Source: Styela clava
Taxonomy: Eukaryota; Chordata; Ascidiacea; Stolidobranchia; Styelidae
Direction of reading: 5' to 3'
DNA length: 64,000 bases
Assembly (NCBI RefSeq): GCF_964204865.1
Contig: NC_135254.1
Location: 18,233,001-18,297,000 of the forward strand
Shown here in pieces: positions 49,431 to 63,151 of the stretch. Position 1 is the stretch's first letter. Each line of letters opens with the position of its first letter. The position numbers and the translations under genes were made by a program. The notes beneath the pieces are model-generated. The model was not told the origin of the DNA and ran no database searches. It worked only from the letters and a program-made list of their open reading frames with translations.

Positions 49431-52309
49431 GCTTAAGTGGCATATCTTACGAAAGCAAAATGCTGTTATCCAGTAATAACGGCGACAAAAAATAAACAGT
49501 CGGAATTGTAAGCGTCACTGCGCGTGGTTCCCACTGCCGACGAGGAATTTACAAGCACCACGGCAAATAGTCGAACGGATAATATTATAACGAGGTTCTC
49601 GAACTAATCTTAAGTTGCGATTGTTATGCATCGAAGGAAGAGAGTATCACCGATCACATGGATTTGTAGAAGCACGCCACATGACATAAATTTTACAATG
49701 AGGTATTTATGTAAAATGGCAATCTATCTGTTTGCTCTTCCATTCCCATATTATTTAGCGAGATTTGCACCATTTGTCACAAATTTACGATGTCATTCGA
49801 TTTATGCACGTTTGGAACCGAAACCTCTTTTTGGTAAATAATAACGGTAACTGTAATTTAGACAGTAAATAGGCGTGCTCAGTTTTACATTTCAATTTAT
49901 TAGTCTATGGACGGGTTTACCCTTTTGTAGAGTTCCGGTTATCGACGCGTATTTTTCTTATATATGAATAATAACTAATCTACAATACGTTCGCCATGGA
50001 TCGAATGGCTTACCTATATGTATCAATAACATGTTGACGACAAACACCTGTAACGTAAACAATATATTGTGCAATTCGACCTTGTATCAAAATTATGTGC
50101 TAATTCGCACTTTATTTAGAGAATTGTGATAGATGATTTTGTAGGATGAATGGTATACTTTAACCCATTGCTTAAACATCGCTGATACTATTTTCTATGT
50201 TTGCAAAAAATTAGAAATTATTTCTTTAAAAAACTTTTGTTTTTATTTCATATTCGAGAATAGGAGCGTTCATTAATGCTATTTAAAAAAAAATTATCTT
50301 TTCGTGTTCTTTGGTAGTTGCCTAATTATTTCAAATAGTTTTTCATTGGAAAATGAGTGGTTAGCATGTGATTGACTTCAGAGTTTGTCGCAAAACACTT
50401 AAAATTTTGTGCTTTCGGAACCAGTCAACAATATTTGACAATGACATGTTACATACATCGTCCTGTTGTTGAAACGATAAGCCAATGGGAATCAGGAGTC
50501 CAAGCAACGCCCACCAATTCTAGGCTCGCGACTCTGATTCAATTGAATTTTTATAGAACAAGGCGAATGTGGCTTGTATCATTTAATTGGCGGTATTTGA
50601 TTTCTAAATTTTGTGAGTTGCATAATTATTTCAAATAGTTTTTCATTGGAAAATGAGTGGTTAGCATGTGATTGACTTCAGAGTTTGTCGCAAAACACAT
50701 AAAATTTTGGGCTTTCGGAACCAGTCAATATTTGACATGTTACATACATCGTCCTGTTGTTGAAACGATAAGCCAACGGGAATCAGGAGTCCAAGCAACG
50801 CCCACCAATTCTAGGCTCGCGACTCTGTTTCAATTGAATTTTTATAGAACAAGGCGAATGTGGTTGTACCATTTAATTGGCGGTATTTATTGTCTAACCC
50901 GCCATATTTGGCGCACGTCGCAGAAGTCACTTTCCTGACGCCATCTGTATTTGTAAATCAAATATTTGTTTCGTCATAATCATTTACTTCATGAAATCCG
51001 CAAACACTGTGTTTTGGAACATGTTTTGGCATAGCACAAAGCAACATCGAAATCACGAGAATCCGACCCAACATATGTTTGTTTTAAACATGGAAATTTT
51101 TGAATTGAACAGAACATTAAAATATATTTTTTTTTTAGAAATAAATTTTGAAATTATTCAATTTTAGGTTTGTACTCAACGGCTCATTGTTAAATACAAA
51201 ATTGGATATTGGTATTTATTTTTAAAGAAGCAATCACATAGGTTTTCCGAATATTGCAACTCATAAAATATCAACCTCGGAACGGAACGGAACACTCTAT
51301 TCTGAAGCGCACTTTTCATGAAATGAACGTGATCATAGCAACATCAAACTGATTATTTATAAGCTTATTTATGTTGAACACACGAAGATAGTGCAACCAA
51401 TCAGGCAATCACAAAGATATATTCTTCATCTAGCGCAGTCATCGCACTAATATGTTGCTGATACAAGACCATGCCAAATCTTCTACTCCCGATATGTATA
51501 CCAAATATATCACTTGTTGTCCCAATAGTGACAATATGTAGCATTTGTATCGGGTGTATGAGAAGAAGTACTTTCATCCTCCATAATTCCGTTACCAAAC
51601 ACAATACGAGGATCATATGTAAGCAATATACCTTGCACCTCTGGTATACCATAAATGCGCATTTACCGAATTCAGCTTTTATACATGCGCATGCCTTGAC
51701 TGATGGAAAAGGGAATTCTGTTATTTTTTTAATCCAAGTTCACTGGATACTGGAAATTGCTGTTGAAAATGACACATTTAGCTTCTTTCTCCGACATGAT
51801 TTTTGAAGGATATTTATTGTTATACCTTTATATGTGATATACTTAATCAAGCTTTTGCGTTTATTTCCGTTCGTCTTAAATTCAAAGGTAACTTCTTTCA
51901 GTTGTCAATTGTGGGAATTTTGTAACGTAAGGGGCCAATGTTGAGACGGACAAGCACATGAATTCTGCACAGACTCGACATGGTTGAGTAGCTACGGTCT
52001 ATAGCTATAATCTTTCGACTTTGATACCATCATGCTGTTCGGCACCCTTTGAGCTGGTTGGTGGGTTCAAAAATGCATTGGTTCAATTAGAGAAACCTTT
52101 TACTTAAAAATGCAGTTCGAGAGTTATGTCGAAGCAATGCCATAACCATAAGGTGCTTACTTATTGACAATATTTGAATACAAGTAGACATAGTAATATA
52201 AGCACACAAAGGGAACATTTCGAAGATGAGAAAAAATTTCAGTTTGTGATTCAACCATATTTGGTATTCATTTCTGAATTCGACCGATCAGGTTTGGTAC
52301 AGACAACAG
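49431..52309. other. No recognised gene
   Basis: Short frames only. A minus-strand stretch near 51.5-51.65 kb is open in two frames, but I recognise no product. A 300-bp tandem duplication lies inside (listed separately). Confidence 0.45.
50314..50897 (+). repeat. 300-bp tandem duplication
   Basis: 50314-50606 and 50614-50897 are about 95% alike by eye, offset by 300 bp. Short deletions (AA and GACA near 50430-50440) and a few substitutions separate them. The paired 88-codon frames are shared only because the repeat is recent. Confidence 0.88.
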
Positions 52310-52449
52310 GGTGTCTCAAAAATGTCGTGTCCCACTTATCCCACGTGACCCACTTGTACCACAGGTCCCGTGTCACACTTGTTCCATGTGTCACACTTAT
52401 CCCACTTGTCCGGTACTCATCCGATATTGATGCCTTGTGATATTGAAGC

Positions 52450-53437
52450 ATCAGATGTCTTGTACACCTACATCTTATACATCAGATGTTTTGTCCACAT
52501 GAATCCCATTTATCATGGATACCATTTACCAGATGTTTTGTCTATATACATTCATATCACGAAATGTTTTACCACCAACATTTGCTATGTTTTTGTTTTT
52601 TCATGAAATCTCTTTCATTAGCGGTTTTGTCCACATAAATCCCTTTCGTCAGATGTTTTGTATACATGAATCCCGTTTATCATACATCTCATTACCAGAA
52701 GTTTTGTCCATATGCGTCTCATCCAGCCGTATTCAGTACTCATAGATATCCGTTCATTAGGGGTTTTGCCACATATATCTCATTCAACAATATTTTGTCC
52801 AAATACATTTCACTCGTCAGATGTTTCGTTCACATCCATCTCATTCATCAGATGTTTCGTTCACATCCATCCCATTCATCAGATGTTTCGTCCACATCCA
52901 TTCCATTCTCCAGGTGTTTCGTCCACATCAATCCAACTCATCAGATGTTTCGTCCACTTTCATTCCATTTTTCAGGTGTTTTGTCCACATCAATCTCACT
53001 CATCAGATGTTTCGTCCACATCCATTCCATTCTTCAGGTGTTTCGTCCACATCAATCCAACTCATCAGATGTTTCGTCCACTTTCATTCCATTTTTCAGA
53101 TGTTTCGTCCACATCCATTCCATTCTTTAGGTGTTTTGTCCACATCAATCCCACTCATTAGATGTTTCGCCCACATCCATTCCATTCTTCAGTTGTTTTG
53201 TCCACATCAATCCCACTCATTAGATGTTTCGTCCACATCTATTCCATTCTTCAGGTGTTTTGTTCACATCCATTTCATTCACCAGATGTTTTGTTCACAT
53301 TCATCCCATTCTTCAGGTGTTTAGTACACATCCATCCCACACATTCGATGTTTTGTCTACATCCATTCTATTCTTCAGATGTTTTGTCCACATCCTGTCC
53401 ATCCATCAGATGTTTTGTCCACATCCATTCCGTTCCG
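52450..53437. repeat. 31-bp minisatellite
   Basis: About 31 copies of a unit near CAGATGTTTCGTCCACATCC plus ATTCCATTCTT. Because 31 is not a multiple of three, long overlapping frames appear in all three plus-strand frames. I take them as artefacts. The edges are more diverged than the middle, and alternate units share variants, suggesting a 62-bp higher-order repeat. Confidence 0.9.
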
Positions 53438-53759
53438 GTTGTTGGACATTTTACTGCATTTGCGGTCCCGTTGTTGAAATAAAATTGTGGTAAAAAATGA
53501 ATAGCTTACTTTTTCTGGTGAACTCAGTTATTAATTTATGTTTTTTTTACATCATATTAGATCTTTTTACGTTACAACACGCAAATAACTAGTACAGCAG
53601 TAACGTGTAATAGATGTTCCTCCGACCTTTGACCCCACGAAAATTCATTATATGGACCTTTCCCCGAGCATCAACTTCCTTGTTTACTTCGGGACATTAG
53701 TCAATCAGCAAGATGCAAAAAGTGACGTAACTATGCTCCCTTTGCGCATCCGCTCAGAC

Positions 53760-54125
53760 ACTTTTCCCACTCAGACAGATTTTCAAGCGTGGTCGTAAAC
53801 ATTACCTCGTTTTCGCATATTTGAACTCTATTCGTTAGTTTTCAGTTGTATTTCGGAAACTTAAATGTAAACCAGATAATTCAATGATCACTTCGTCTTC
53901 CTAGGAGTTTTAATAAAAATTAGTGTAGAAATAGCTGTGATAAACTAGGCTAAAATTCTTTACCGGTACTTTTAAAAACAGATATATACGATAATTCATA
54001 ATGATGGTTTCAAACACACACCCCATTTTACAGGCGCCAACTCGCAAAAGCACTCTTAAAATAGCCCCAAAAATTTTGCAATGGTCAAGTAAAGGAAGAA
54101 TTTTTAGGGGGTCTTAGATCGGGAA
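53760..54125. repeat. Dispersed repeat family C, second copy
   Basis: It is collinear with 21280-21500: a CAGATTTTC block, GTAAACATTACCTC, then ACTCGC followed by CAAAAATTTTGCAAT and AGGAAGAATTTTTAGGGGGT. Confidence 0.6.
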
Positions 54126-54633
54126 AAGGTCCATACCTTTCTAATAATAAAATTTATATTGAATTGCTATGAATACTCTTATAATTTCACACAAACATAT
54201 TTCATATAATTTCTTTGCAGTTCTGTAAACGTCCGCGTCGTGTTGTGAATATATTACATTTTTGCGAAGTAGGTGCGTTCCGGTTGTTACGATTTTTCCA
54301 GGTCATCACTGGTCAGAATAGCTGAAAAATATTTTCATTTTTTGTATGTATATACAATCAAATTTTTATTGAAAAATATCCGTCATAAATAGTAATTACA
54401 ATCTTCAGTAAAATCAGTTATAGTTCACCTACACACCAATTTCCACAACCTTAAAAAATTGCTCTGATTATTCGTTTAAGTCAAGTGAAGCTCTTCCCAA
54501 GTGAATAAAATCCTATACAGTACGTGGGACAAGTGGAAGACGTGGAACACGACATTTTTGAGACACCGTATACGGCATCACCATTATTCGATGCACCAGG
54601 GCTCCTTTCTTACGAGTGGAAATCGAGAGTGTA

Positions 54634-57310
54634 CACTCTAAGAAATATTTACCGGCAATCGCCTGGCATTACCTATTACAGGAATATAGTTGTGAAATTT
54701 TAATGTGATTTTAGGGTAAAGATTACTTGAATTTTTGGTAAAATTGCTGTCGATCACCTGTGAATTTTACAGTATATCCCTAGTAATTCTTACAGTTTTC
54801 TTCGGTAATTTTCACCGGCAATACGCAGTAATATTTACCGACGCTAACCTGTGAATTTACATTACAAATTCGGTGAATTTACATTCAGAACCCGGAAAAA
54901 ATTACCGTAAATATCCTGGCATTACATTTTACAGGACATGAACAGTAAAAATCACAGACTATTTTAGATAACAAGGTTTATTAATAAAATAAATGTGAAC
55001 GTGAAATGAATGATAAAAGTTTGAAAAATGATATGAAAAATTGTGAAACTTTAAAAACGCGAAGTAGGCAGAAACTTCTCGTTTAGAAGTTTTTGCTTGC
55101 AGGGTGTCCATTTACATAGCCACTTCAAACAAGTCTCTTATGTAGACAGCTCCTGAAATCCAAGAAGAGAATGGTATTAGCAGAAGAGGAGTTTTTCCGG
55201 GTTAGTGTTGTCCGTGCTGAATGTATTGCACTATTCATTTGCTTTCACAAAATCATTGCATTTTTATTTTTTTAATATCCTCAAGTTATCTGAAATGGAA
55301 TGTACAAGAAGTTTCAATAAAAAAAGGCAAAATTTGAAAATACTATTCGATTTGGGAATAAAATTTTTTGTTATTCAATCAACCAATCTAGTCTTTTTGC
55401 AACTTCTGGAATTCTTTAATAGCGTGTACTAGCATTGATTACAATATCCCATTTTTCTATAAACTTTCATATTTTTTTTTCGTCTTCAGTTGCCAAAAAT
55501 CGTTGGCCAATTAATCGATACAGAGTTTTCCGGTATATTGCATAACTTTGTAGATTAGATGGAAGCGGTATCTGAAATTATATTCAGAAGAAATCAAACA
55601 TTTAATACTCCCCTGAAATTACACCCCAAATACATATTCCCAAAGCAGATGACAAAGTATTTCTTTTTGCAATTTAAAATTAACATTATAACCAACCTCA
55701 AATACTTCTTCTCCCTTGAAATAACATGTTATTAAATTCAATGATGTCAAATTTTTTGAAGCCTAAGCCTGGAATTTCTTATAGTCAAGTGCTGTGGCAG
55801 ACAAGTTGTTCATGCCACAGTTTTCCCTTCAGTTTTCTAAAGGGAAAACACTGTTGAAAGGAATGTATACATATCCAAATCTGAATATACTTGTATAATG
55901 AGTAATTTATGTACATTTTTAATATTACAAACTCAAAGCATGTAGCAGTAAATTGGGCTGGCCTAAATCAAATATTTAATTATTCCCAATAAAGCTTGAA
56001 ACAATTTTTAAATATGTAATATCAAATATGTTCAAATTCTGTATATAAATCTAATGAGTAAATAACTAGAATATCGGTTAGAAACCGAAGACTTATCGAT
56101 CGAGGGCTAGGGGATCCCCCAAAACAGTGGTCTTACTCCATAGTGACACCGTGTGTCTCATCACTAATTAATTAATAACTCGCTAATTATAAGACATAAT
56201 CCATCCAAAATCAATAGCCTTCTGAGCTACGATGAAGGCACATGCAAAATTTGGAGCAGATTCAACCTCGCTCTCATGAGATATCGCGTGCATCTAACAC
56301 ACAGACATACAGACAAATACCTATCAACACACTTACCGATCTTAAGATCGATAAGTAATTATATAGGCATATATTTAATTGATACCTGTATATTTCAAAA
56401 TCATATTCTTCAAGCTACAGTGTATTAATGCTGCAATGCAGTAACAGAGTAATGGTTCAATATCACCCCTTCTCCCAGTCTCTTGTTCCCCGTAGATCTG
56501 CGATCGACACGAAGCGTCTGTTGATATTTTTTCCCTTATCTTAATTCCGTAATTAGATACCGACTTTTCAAAGCCAGAAAGCCCAGATCTGTATAGACTG
56601 AGAGAGGGCATATTGTATTTATATTCCTGCATTCTGGCATTTGTCAGTGTGCTGCAGTAATGACAAAAATTGAGACTTGTCAGCTTGTTGGAAATACGAA
56701 TCAAGTTTATGCTGTGTTGAGTATCCATAGGCATAACAGTGTAACATGGATGTAGCCTACTTAGGTCAGTACGTACGTCGTACGATGGTCTAACCAACCT
56801 TGTACTGCTATACTGGCAGACTGCTGTACTGCTATAGCTTTAAAGCAGAATATATTAATTGGTACGGTAGATCATGCCCTACTACAATCACACTAAACAA
56901 TACAATATTCAATATAATATTCAACGCTAAACAACACATCTTCTACACTGACATTATTAAATCCAAGCTGCATTGCCTTGCAGAAATACTGCCAACTCAG
57001 TAATAACAAAGGCAACTAAGGTATAACTGCTGTCGACTGACGTAAATATCGTCATATCAAAGTTCAATAGTCTGGAATGCGTCGATGGAACGGACAAATT
57101 AGGGAGTAAAGCACCAAAAAGTTGCGCGTGTTAATTTCCTCGTTTGAAATATACCGTCTGATTGGCTGCTCTCCCTTACCAGTGTGCGCGCGCAACACCG
57201 ACTAACGTCACGCCTCCAATATCGGTAAATATCGGTCGGTGAATCGGTTTACCGACACGAAGTTTTACCCCTGAAATGACGGTAAAATTTACCGAACATT
57301 TCTTAGAGTG
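54634..57310. mobile_element. CACTA-like non-autonomous element, 2.7 kb
   Basis: The ends are perfect inverted repeats CACTCTAAGAAAT, flanked by TA on each side. Both subterminal regions (54634-54970 and 57200-57310) are dense in short TTTACCGG, GGTAAAAT and TTACCG words in both orientations. This arrangement is typical of CACTA (En/Spm) subterminal repeats. No transposase frame is seen. It contains a nested 266-bp inverted-repeat element and a 140-codon minus-strand frame (56375-56797) I cannot identify. Confidence 0.6.
56091..56356. mobile_element. 266-bp MITE nested in the CACTA-like element
   Basis: The ends are ACTTATCGATC and GATCGATAAGT. The right end is itself palindromic (GATCTTAAGATC). 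The interior has ACACACAGACATACAGACAAA, split here as a C-A-rich tract before the right end. No target duplication is evident. Confidence 0.55.
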
Positions 57311-57359
57311 TAGCAACGACGCCAATCATTTTCATGCGAAAATGTGACCCTCCATGCAT

Positions 57360-57560
57360 CAGTGACGTGCCTAGAGGGGGGTGAAAGGGGCAACCGCCCC
57401 GGGCAGCACGTTGTAGGGGGCAGCAGAGCCAAGTTGTGTAGTTTGCGTTATTACACATGTTTTTTCCAGTGTGTTTTATTTGATTAGAAGCTGACATTGT
57501 GTGTTTAGTCTGCTGTGACGATGTGTGGTGATGATGTGTCAACAATGGATGTTTCCCCGA
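57360..57560. repeat. Dispersed repeat family C, inverted copy
   Basis: The GCAGCACGTTGTAGGGGGCA block, then a TTGCGTTATTACACATG block, match 21590-21690 on the opposite strand. Confidence 0.6.
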
Positions 57561-57639
57561 CCCTTGTCCCCAGAATTTTTCACGTGGGACACATGGGACA
57601 AGTGAAACACGACATTTTCGAGAAACCGCGGACAACATA

Positions 57640-59129
57640 AAGGTGGTAAAGGCTTTACTAGCTTTCGTATAATCACGTATAGTCTGTTTGTTTCTCTACT
57701 TATTCTCTTGGCATTAGCGTTATTTGAGACTTGGCTTACAATTAAAATTCTACATTTATTTTAAAATGTTTTATAGCTTCATTCTTACCATTTTATTCAA
57801 AAATAATTCTACTCAAGAATTTTCTTGCTCCTACTTCAAGATTTTCTTGAAGATACGAATGAACAGTCAGACAAATTCACAAAAAATCTAAACACACCAC
57901 TGAAACGGAAGTGGTTTTCTATATTCACAGACCAACCACTTTTGTGTACTTGATATTATATTTGAGACTGTAATGGGAAAGCGTATAAATGACCAATATG
58001 ATTCAGAGCCAGAATATGTGAAGGCTTTGTACACAGGTATATATATATGAGAATATTGAGTGATATGTTTGAATTTCCATCCACTAAGTGACTAAACGAA
58101 AGCATAAAGGCTTTTTAATGACTACAAATGGTCCTCTCAGCCTAGCCACTTGCTGCATGTATATTGCCAACGAGCTAAATATGCATTCCACAACTTTTTT
58201 TCAATTAACCTTCCAATCCCTAACAATTCTCGAATACAGTACTTAATTTCTGGGATGATATTCAATCGAATACGTTCTTGGTTATGATGGGTGCCGGATG
58301 GGATGTTACGTTATCCCTCGCAAATGGTTATGAACGTTATTACGTATGTTTGGATATCCTACATGCAATAACGAAATAGGTCATTAAATATCGAATGAAT
58401 AATTTTAGTCGCAATGAGGATACTACGTCAGATGTAAAACAACGACCCGCTTACCTGGACCCATTGCTGGAGGCAACGAAGAATGAGTAGCCTTTCTTTC
58501 GTTTGAAAATATGTATGAGTGGGTGGATACGTTTAGATTTGAAGGTTGTACCTATTCGTGCTTATCTATTTTTTTCAGGTATTTGAGACTTCATTGACAG
58601 GCTAATATTATAAAGTATAAACAACACGGATAATAAGATATAAGTCATTGTAATAACTTGTAAATGTAACTCAATGCATCTATTCGTTTATACAGCTGCA
58701 GTCCAGCGATGATTGCTATAGCGTTTTAAAACAGACATCAATCATTACTGTGCTGTAGTAAATTCTTTCAACTTTATTCATCGAACTATTGGGCCGCTTA
58801 CTGTTAGCATCAGCAATTCGCTACGTATTTGTTTTCTTGTTTAATAACATTTACTTGTGTTATATTTTACTTTAGTTTAGATTCATTTTAAGTGTGCTTT
58901 AGATTTAAGTTGAATAAAGGTACTACATTTCTCATTCATTACAGTCATAGAAATGAATGCTGCGAGTAGGGATGTAAGTTTCGAATCTTTTATTTTTGAA
59001 TCGAATTCCGAATCTGATTCTATTTAATATAACATCATATTATCGTTAACTTTCCTTAAATTTGGAAGAACTATAGCATGAAGTGTGATAAGATATCAAT
59101 AATGAACTTGAAGAATGGGTATAGTTAAT
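57640..59129. other. No recognised gene
   Basis: No frame of note, no RNA gene and no clear repeat family. The inverted duplication starts at about 59130. Confidence 0.45.
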
Positions 59130-59449
59130 AGAAAAACCCAGATGGCTGATGCAAGAGCACGATTTTATGGGGTGGCCATAAAATAATACCAAAGAGCTGG
59201 ACTTTAAATTAACAAAAAGAGATTTGTTTGCGTGTTGAAATAAAAATTATTTTAGTAATCTATGTGATGTATGCTGAACATTAAATTTCTGTGCCTTTCC
59301 ATGCGGAATAGAAATCGTTCAGTTTCATGAACCTATCAAATAAATTAAAATCTGAGATATTTCGCATGCGGCAAGTGAGATACAACTAGCGTCACTTGGT
59401 ATTCTTGGGTGTTTCTTTGTTTAACAGATTGAAACATCTAATTGGTTGA

Positions 59450-59455
59450 TACATA
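59450..59455. other. Empty insertion site of the palindromic element
   Basis: Plus strand TTGGTTGA-TACATA-ATCATAC. The reverse complement, GTATGATTATGTATCAACC, equals the joined flanks of the palindrome with one TATGTA and one base changed. Confidence 0.88.
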
Positions 59456-59627
59456 ATCATACATTCATTTATAGGCAACACCCAATTGGGTACAAATATT
59501 TGTAGACTTGCTAATATGCAGCGAAATGTTTGTTTTTCGTTATCTTGCAAACTTGCTATTCAAAATGCATTGTAAAAATAACCACGAAGTTATTTTTGTT
59601 TCCAATATATCATGCATCATGTTTTTG

Positions 59628-59838
59628 GGTACTCCCGAAGTATGTGAACCAAGGTGGCGGACACCGGAACGTAGTATGTGTACCAGGTTAGGGTTAGGCC
59701 GTAATTTTATTCCAATTTTCCTTATTTTAATTCTATTACGAGTTCGGGGGCTAGCCAAGTGACTTCCGTAGTATTCGTACCTGAAATTATGGTCTAACTC
59801 TAACCCGGACATCATGGTTCACATACTTCGGGAGTACC
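59628..59838. mobile_element. 211-bp MITE
   Basis: It has perfect terminal inverted repeats of about 24 bp starting GGTACTCCCGAAGTATGTGA. It is absent from the other duplication arm, where the sequence runs through near 36960-36970. The target duplication is unclear. It is related to the 55-bp element at 62945-62999. Confidence 0.75.
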
Positions 59839-62800
59839 GTTTCTTGTGTTGCTCACGAAGAAGGGTAAACTAAACACGATGGGTAGACACATTTCAGTAA
59901 GCATAATGCGTAAGTTTCGTTTAATCGCTGCGTGCCATCGGAACAGCAATGCTTCACCCAGGCAGTGTTTTATTTAAATAGGAGAATTTAAAACAATATT
60001 TTATAGCCGTTTTTGGTGAATAATAATCTTGCAAGTAACGGAGACCCAGGAGTGAACACGTAACCAAAGAGCAGAAGACAATTAGTTATATTATAGTATA
60101 AATGTATTTTAATATGTAGTAAACAGTAGTAGTAAATATTACGTAAGTAGCATTAAACACAATATGATATGTATTTAGTGTAGTTTTACAGCTATAATGT
60201 ATACCAATTTGTAAATACCTCCACAGAAATCATTGCGTAATAGATTATTTAAATCAATTATCCAGTTATGTTGGAAAGTGTGCAATCGGACTACGCCAAA
60301 AATTTAGAAAGCGCCTTGTTCGAAAATGAATGTAATTTTTAGTTAGTCTTCAAATTTGCAAAAGTGCTTTTCAGCCAGGTAAGTTATCAGTAAGCTTTTC
60401 TCTACATTACCACATTTGTAAGATGGATAAAAGTGATGATCTGCTTCGTATTTTGTTTATTTATTTTTTAAAACGGTGAAGGTATATTTAAACAGTCACT
60501 CGGAGAAACTATGATTTTATTGTGTTGTGAGCCACTTGATAGGCGGTATGACCAGGTATTACGCAGATGATGATGCTGGAAATGTATTGAAGGTGACGGT
60601 GTGATTTTGATAACTGGGCAGATAGTTAAACAATAGGGCCGGCGTATTCGACTCTCGAACAATCAAAATTATATCGGTTATAGTTCTTGTGAAATGGGCT
60701 AAGAAAATGATTATGGGATATATCCATATGCGTAATTGGTTGAAGTAGAGATAGGTTTTGCAATCTCATTATTACCAATAATTATTAGGCATCTTCTTAA
60801 CGCTCTCAGTTTTATATAATATCTGTTTATCAATGAAAATCGAGCAATTTTTTTTATATTAATTTCAATTATTTGTGTAAAAGATGATACCAAATTGCAC
60901 AAAAATTGTAAAAAAGTGTAAGTTCATATTAATGAATTATGATTTTCATATTCGCATTTAAAATCGACTAAAATTGACTGTTTAGAGTTTAGACAATATC
61001 GAACTTGTCCTGTTATCCAACTTCTGTGGGCAGAAAACTTTTGAAAATTTTATGTATATAATATTATATTGCAGTAGATAGCTGTATCTATGTAGCTGAG
61101 TTAAATGAAGCAGTTGAATTATAGTTTGTCCAATGAATTAGTTCAATAAATACATTTTTTACCTAGTTTTACTTAGGCAAGCAGTCTGTATCTTTTGTTC
61201 TGAGACTAAAATAATCTATTGTCGAATTGTTGTCATTTCTACACTGAATGTACTCGCTGAATCGTACATAAAAATGGCGATCGAAAACAAAGGATGCCCG
61301 CCCACATACAGGGGTATTACAAATGAAATATATATTTATATATGTAACAAATTCTTAATAAAGGCCTATACACAACTAATAACTCAATTTGGATAATTCC
61401 TAACGCTCTGCTATCCGCAGCACTAAATATAACAGACGAAACATCTACAATTTTTCACTAAGGTAAACTAGATGAGAAAAATCTCGCAATGAAAGACTTT
61501 ATCAAGAAACATTTAATTCTGATGTTGCTTACGTGTTATTAATTTACAAACGTAAAAACACTTAAACTTGCATTGTTGAATTTGATCTGTATCTAAACGC
61601 TGCGCGTAACAATAAATATTTACATGTTAGGGTGACTATCAATCAACTATCGAATAGCAGCTTTTGTTTTGAGGATGTGGTCTGACCCCCAAGGACATTT
61701 GAACTGGCGACCTAATTGCATAATAGATACCATGTCATTGCATATTAATCTCAGGCGCAAGAAATTTTGTAACGCTTATGTGCATTGAATCGAACATCGT
61801 ATTGGAACGGCACATTCCAATTTATAGAGGTTAATAAAATATCACGGATGCGATTTGAAACTTGTTTGATTGTCATTGCCTTTACGATGAGTTGGTCATG
61901 TTTGGATTTCCTTTGAGAAATAATTGAAAATATAACGCATTTTCACTATTATATTAAGCTGTACTAACGCGGCGATCAATAAAAAATTTTTAGGGTTTAT
62001 GGCGCTAGTTTTTATACTCCTATCATAAAAATGTTTCTTTAGATTATGCACGTTTTCATTGAATGACTAACTTTAATATCAATTGAATTCTCAAAATCCG
62101 TTTTAAAACGATATATTTTCGAAAGATCAAATTTCACACATTATATATGGTTGTTTTTTCTTTTATATTTTAAGAAAGGCATTCTCCTTTGTTTCAAATG
62201 TATTATTACGTTGATGAGGAATTTCCAACAAAAATATGTCAAAGCTCCAAAATTTTCTGTTTGTTTATCTCATGATCTCAAATGCCCTATTCTTTAACCT
62301 TTTTTTTAAATCTTCATGCTCAAGTTTTAAAATATTTCAAGCTCTTCTCTTTCATATACAAAATAAAAATTGTTAAGTTGTGGCTTGGTGTATTTCAATT
62401 AAATTTTTAAAGTTACATCATAATTTTACCAAACTAATTCAAACGTTTATATTTCATACAATTGGTAACACCGCACATAATCTATAAAAAGATAAAATGT
62501 TTAAACAAGTTGAAGTTTGGACTTTGTTTCGCACACATGTTAAATCTGGAATTTACTTTTGTTGTCTCACACCAGTCGACGCCATTTTCTGAACTTTGAC
62601 ACAGTTAATTTTGACTTGGGAGTCATAAAAACAGATACAACAAAAATGTTTTGTATATTGAACTAGGGTTTTACAGCAATTGTAACCTAATTTCAAGGTA
62701 ATAATAGTTGCGCACTTTTACAAAGCATTAGTCGCAGAAATACTTGAAAGCACGTTTTAACATGATATACTCTACTTACTGCATGCACATCTTCACAGTG

Positions 62801-62944
62801 ATGACAGCAAAATCATTTTAACATCACCATTTTCTGTTGTACAGTATACATTTACCAGAGCAATATATTACGTGGCAGATAACACTGAGAATTTAGAGAA
62901 GGCAGCCAAATAGATGAAAGAATGTTACAATAAAGTAAAATTTG

Positions 62945-62999
62945 GGACCTCCTGAAGTATGCGCACCAAGATGGCGCACAACCTCAAGTCAGGAGTACC
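62945..62999. mobile_element. 55-bp miniature element with 8-bp target duplication
   Basis: The ends are GGACCTCCTGA and, inverted, GGTACTCCTGA. It is flanked by AAAATTTG on both sides (62937-62944 and 63000-63007). The other arm has a single AAAATTTG at the equivalent place (near 32351-32358). It lies about 150 bp upstream of the CYP4 start codon. Confidence 0.75.
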
Positions 63000-63069
63000 A
63001 AAATTTGATTCATTGGGTATCATCCCAAATATATCTGTAGAACAAACAAATAATGGTATACAGACAGGG

Positions 63070-63078
63070 TATATATTA
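63070..63078 (+). promoter_or_regulatory. TATA-like box of the second CYP4 gene
   Basis: TATATATTA lies 74-82 bp before the ATG at 63152. It is the counterpart of 32281-32289. Confidence 0.45.
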
Positions 63079-63151
63079 CCCGATTTACACGGAAGGATTT
63101 ATGTTGAACAGTATAATTGATATTTTCAAATACATTTCAGGTCAATTCAAA

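Larger units (their letters stand above)
52310..54567. mobile_element. TIR-bounded segment enclosing a minisatellite
   Basis: The left end GGTGTCTCAAAAATGTCGTG is repeated inverted at 54548-54567. Beyond that the ends share CACTT(A/G)TCCCACG-like words. A diverged single end recurs at 57570-57630. No transposase is found. The interior is a minisatellite plus a family C repeat, so it is best seen as a non-autonomous DNA element or two solo ends. Confidence 0.5.

Noticed and set aside
51401..51806. Overlapping frames near 51.5 kb (83 and 111 codons)
   Set aside because: No recognisable domain, and competing frames on both strands. Left as unassigned.
52666..53493. Overlapping open frames of 89-167 codons in three plus-strand frames
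   Set aside because: They follow from a 31-bp tandem repeat lacking stop codons. Unit length is not a multiple of three and no codon-level constraint is seen.
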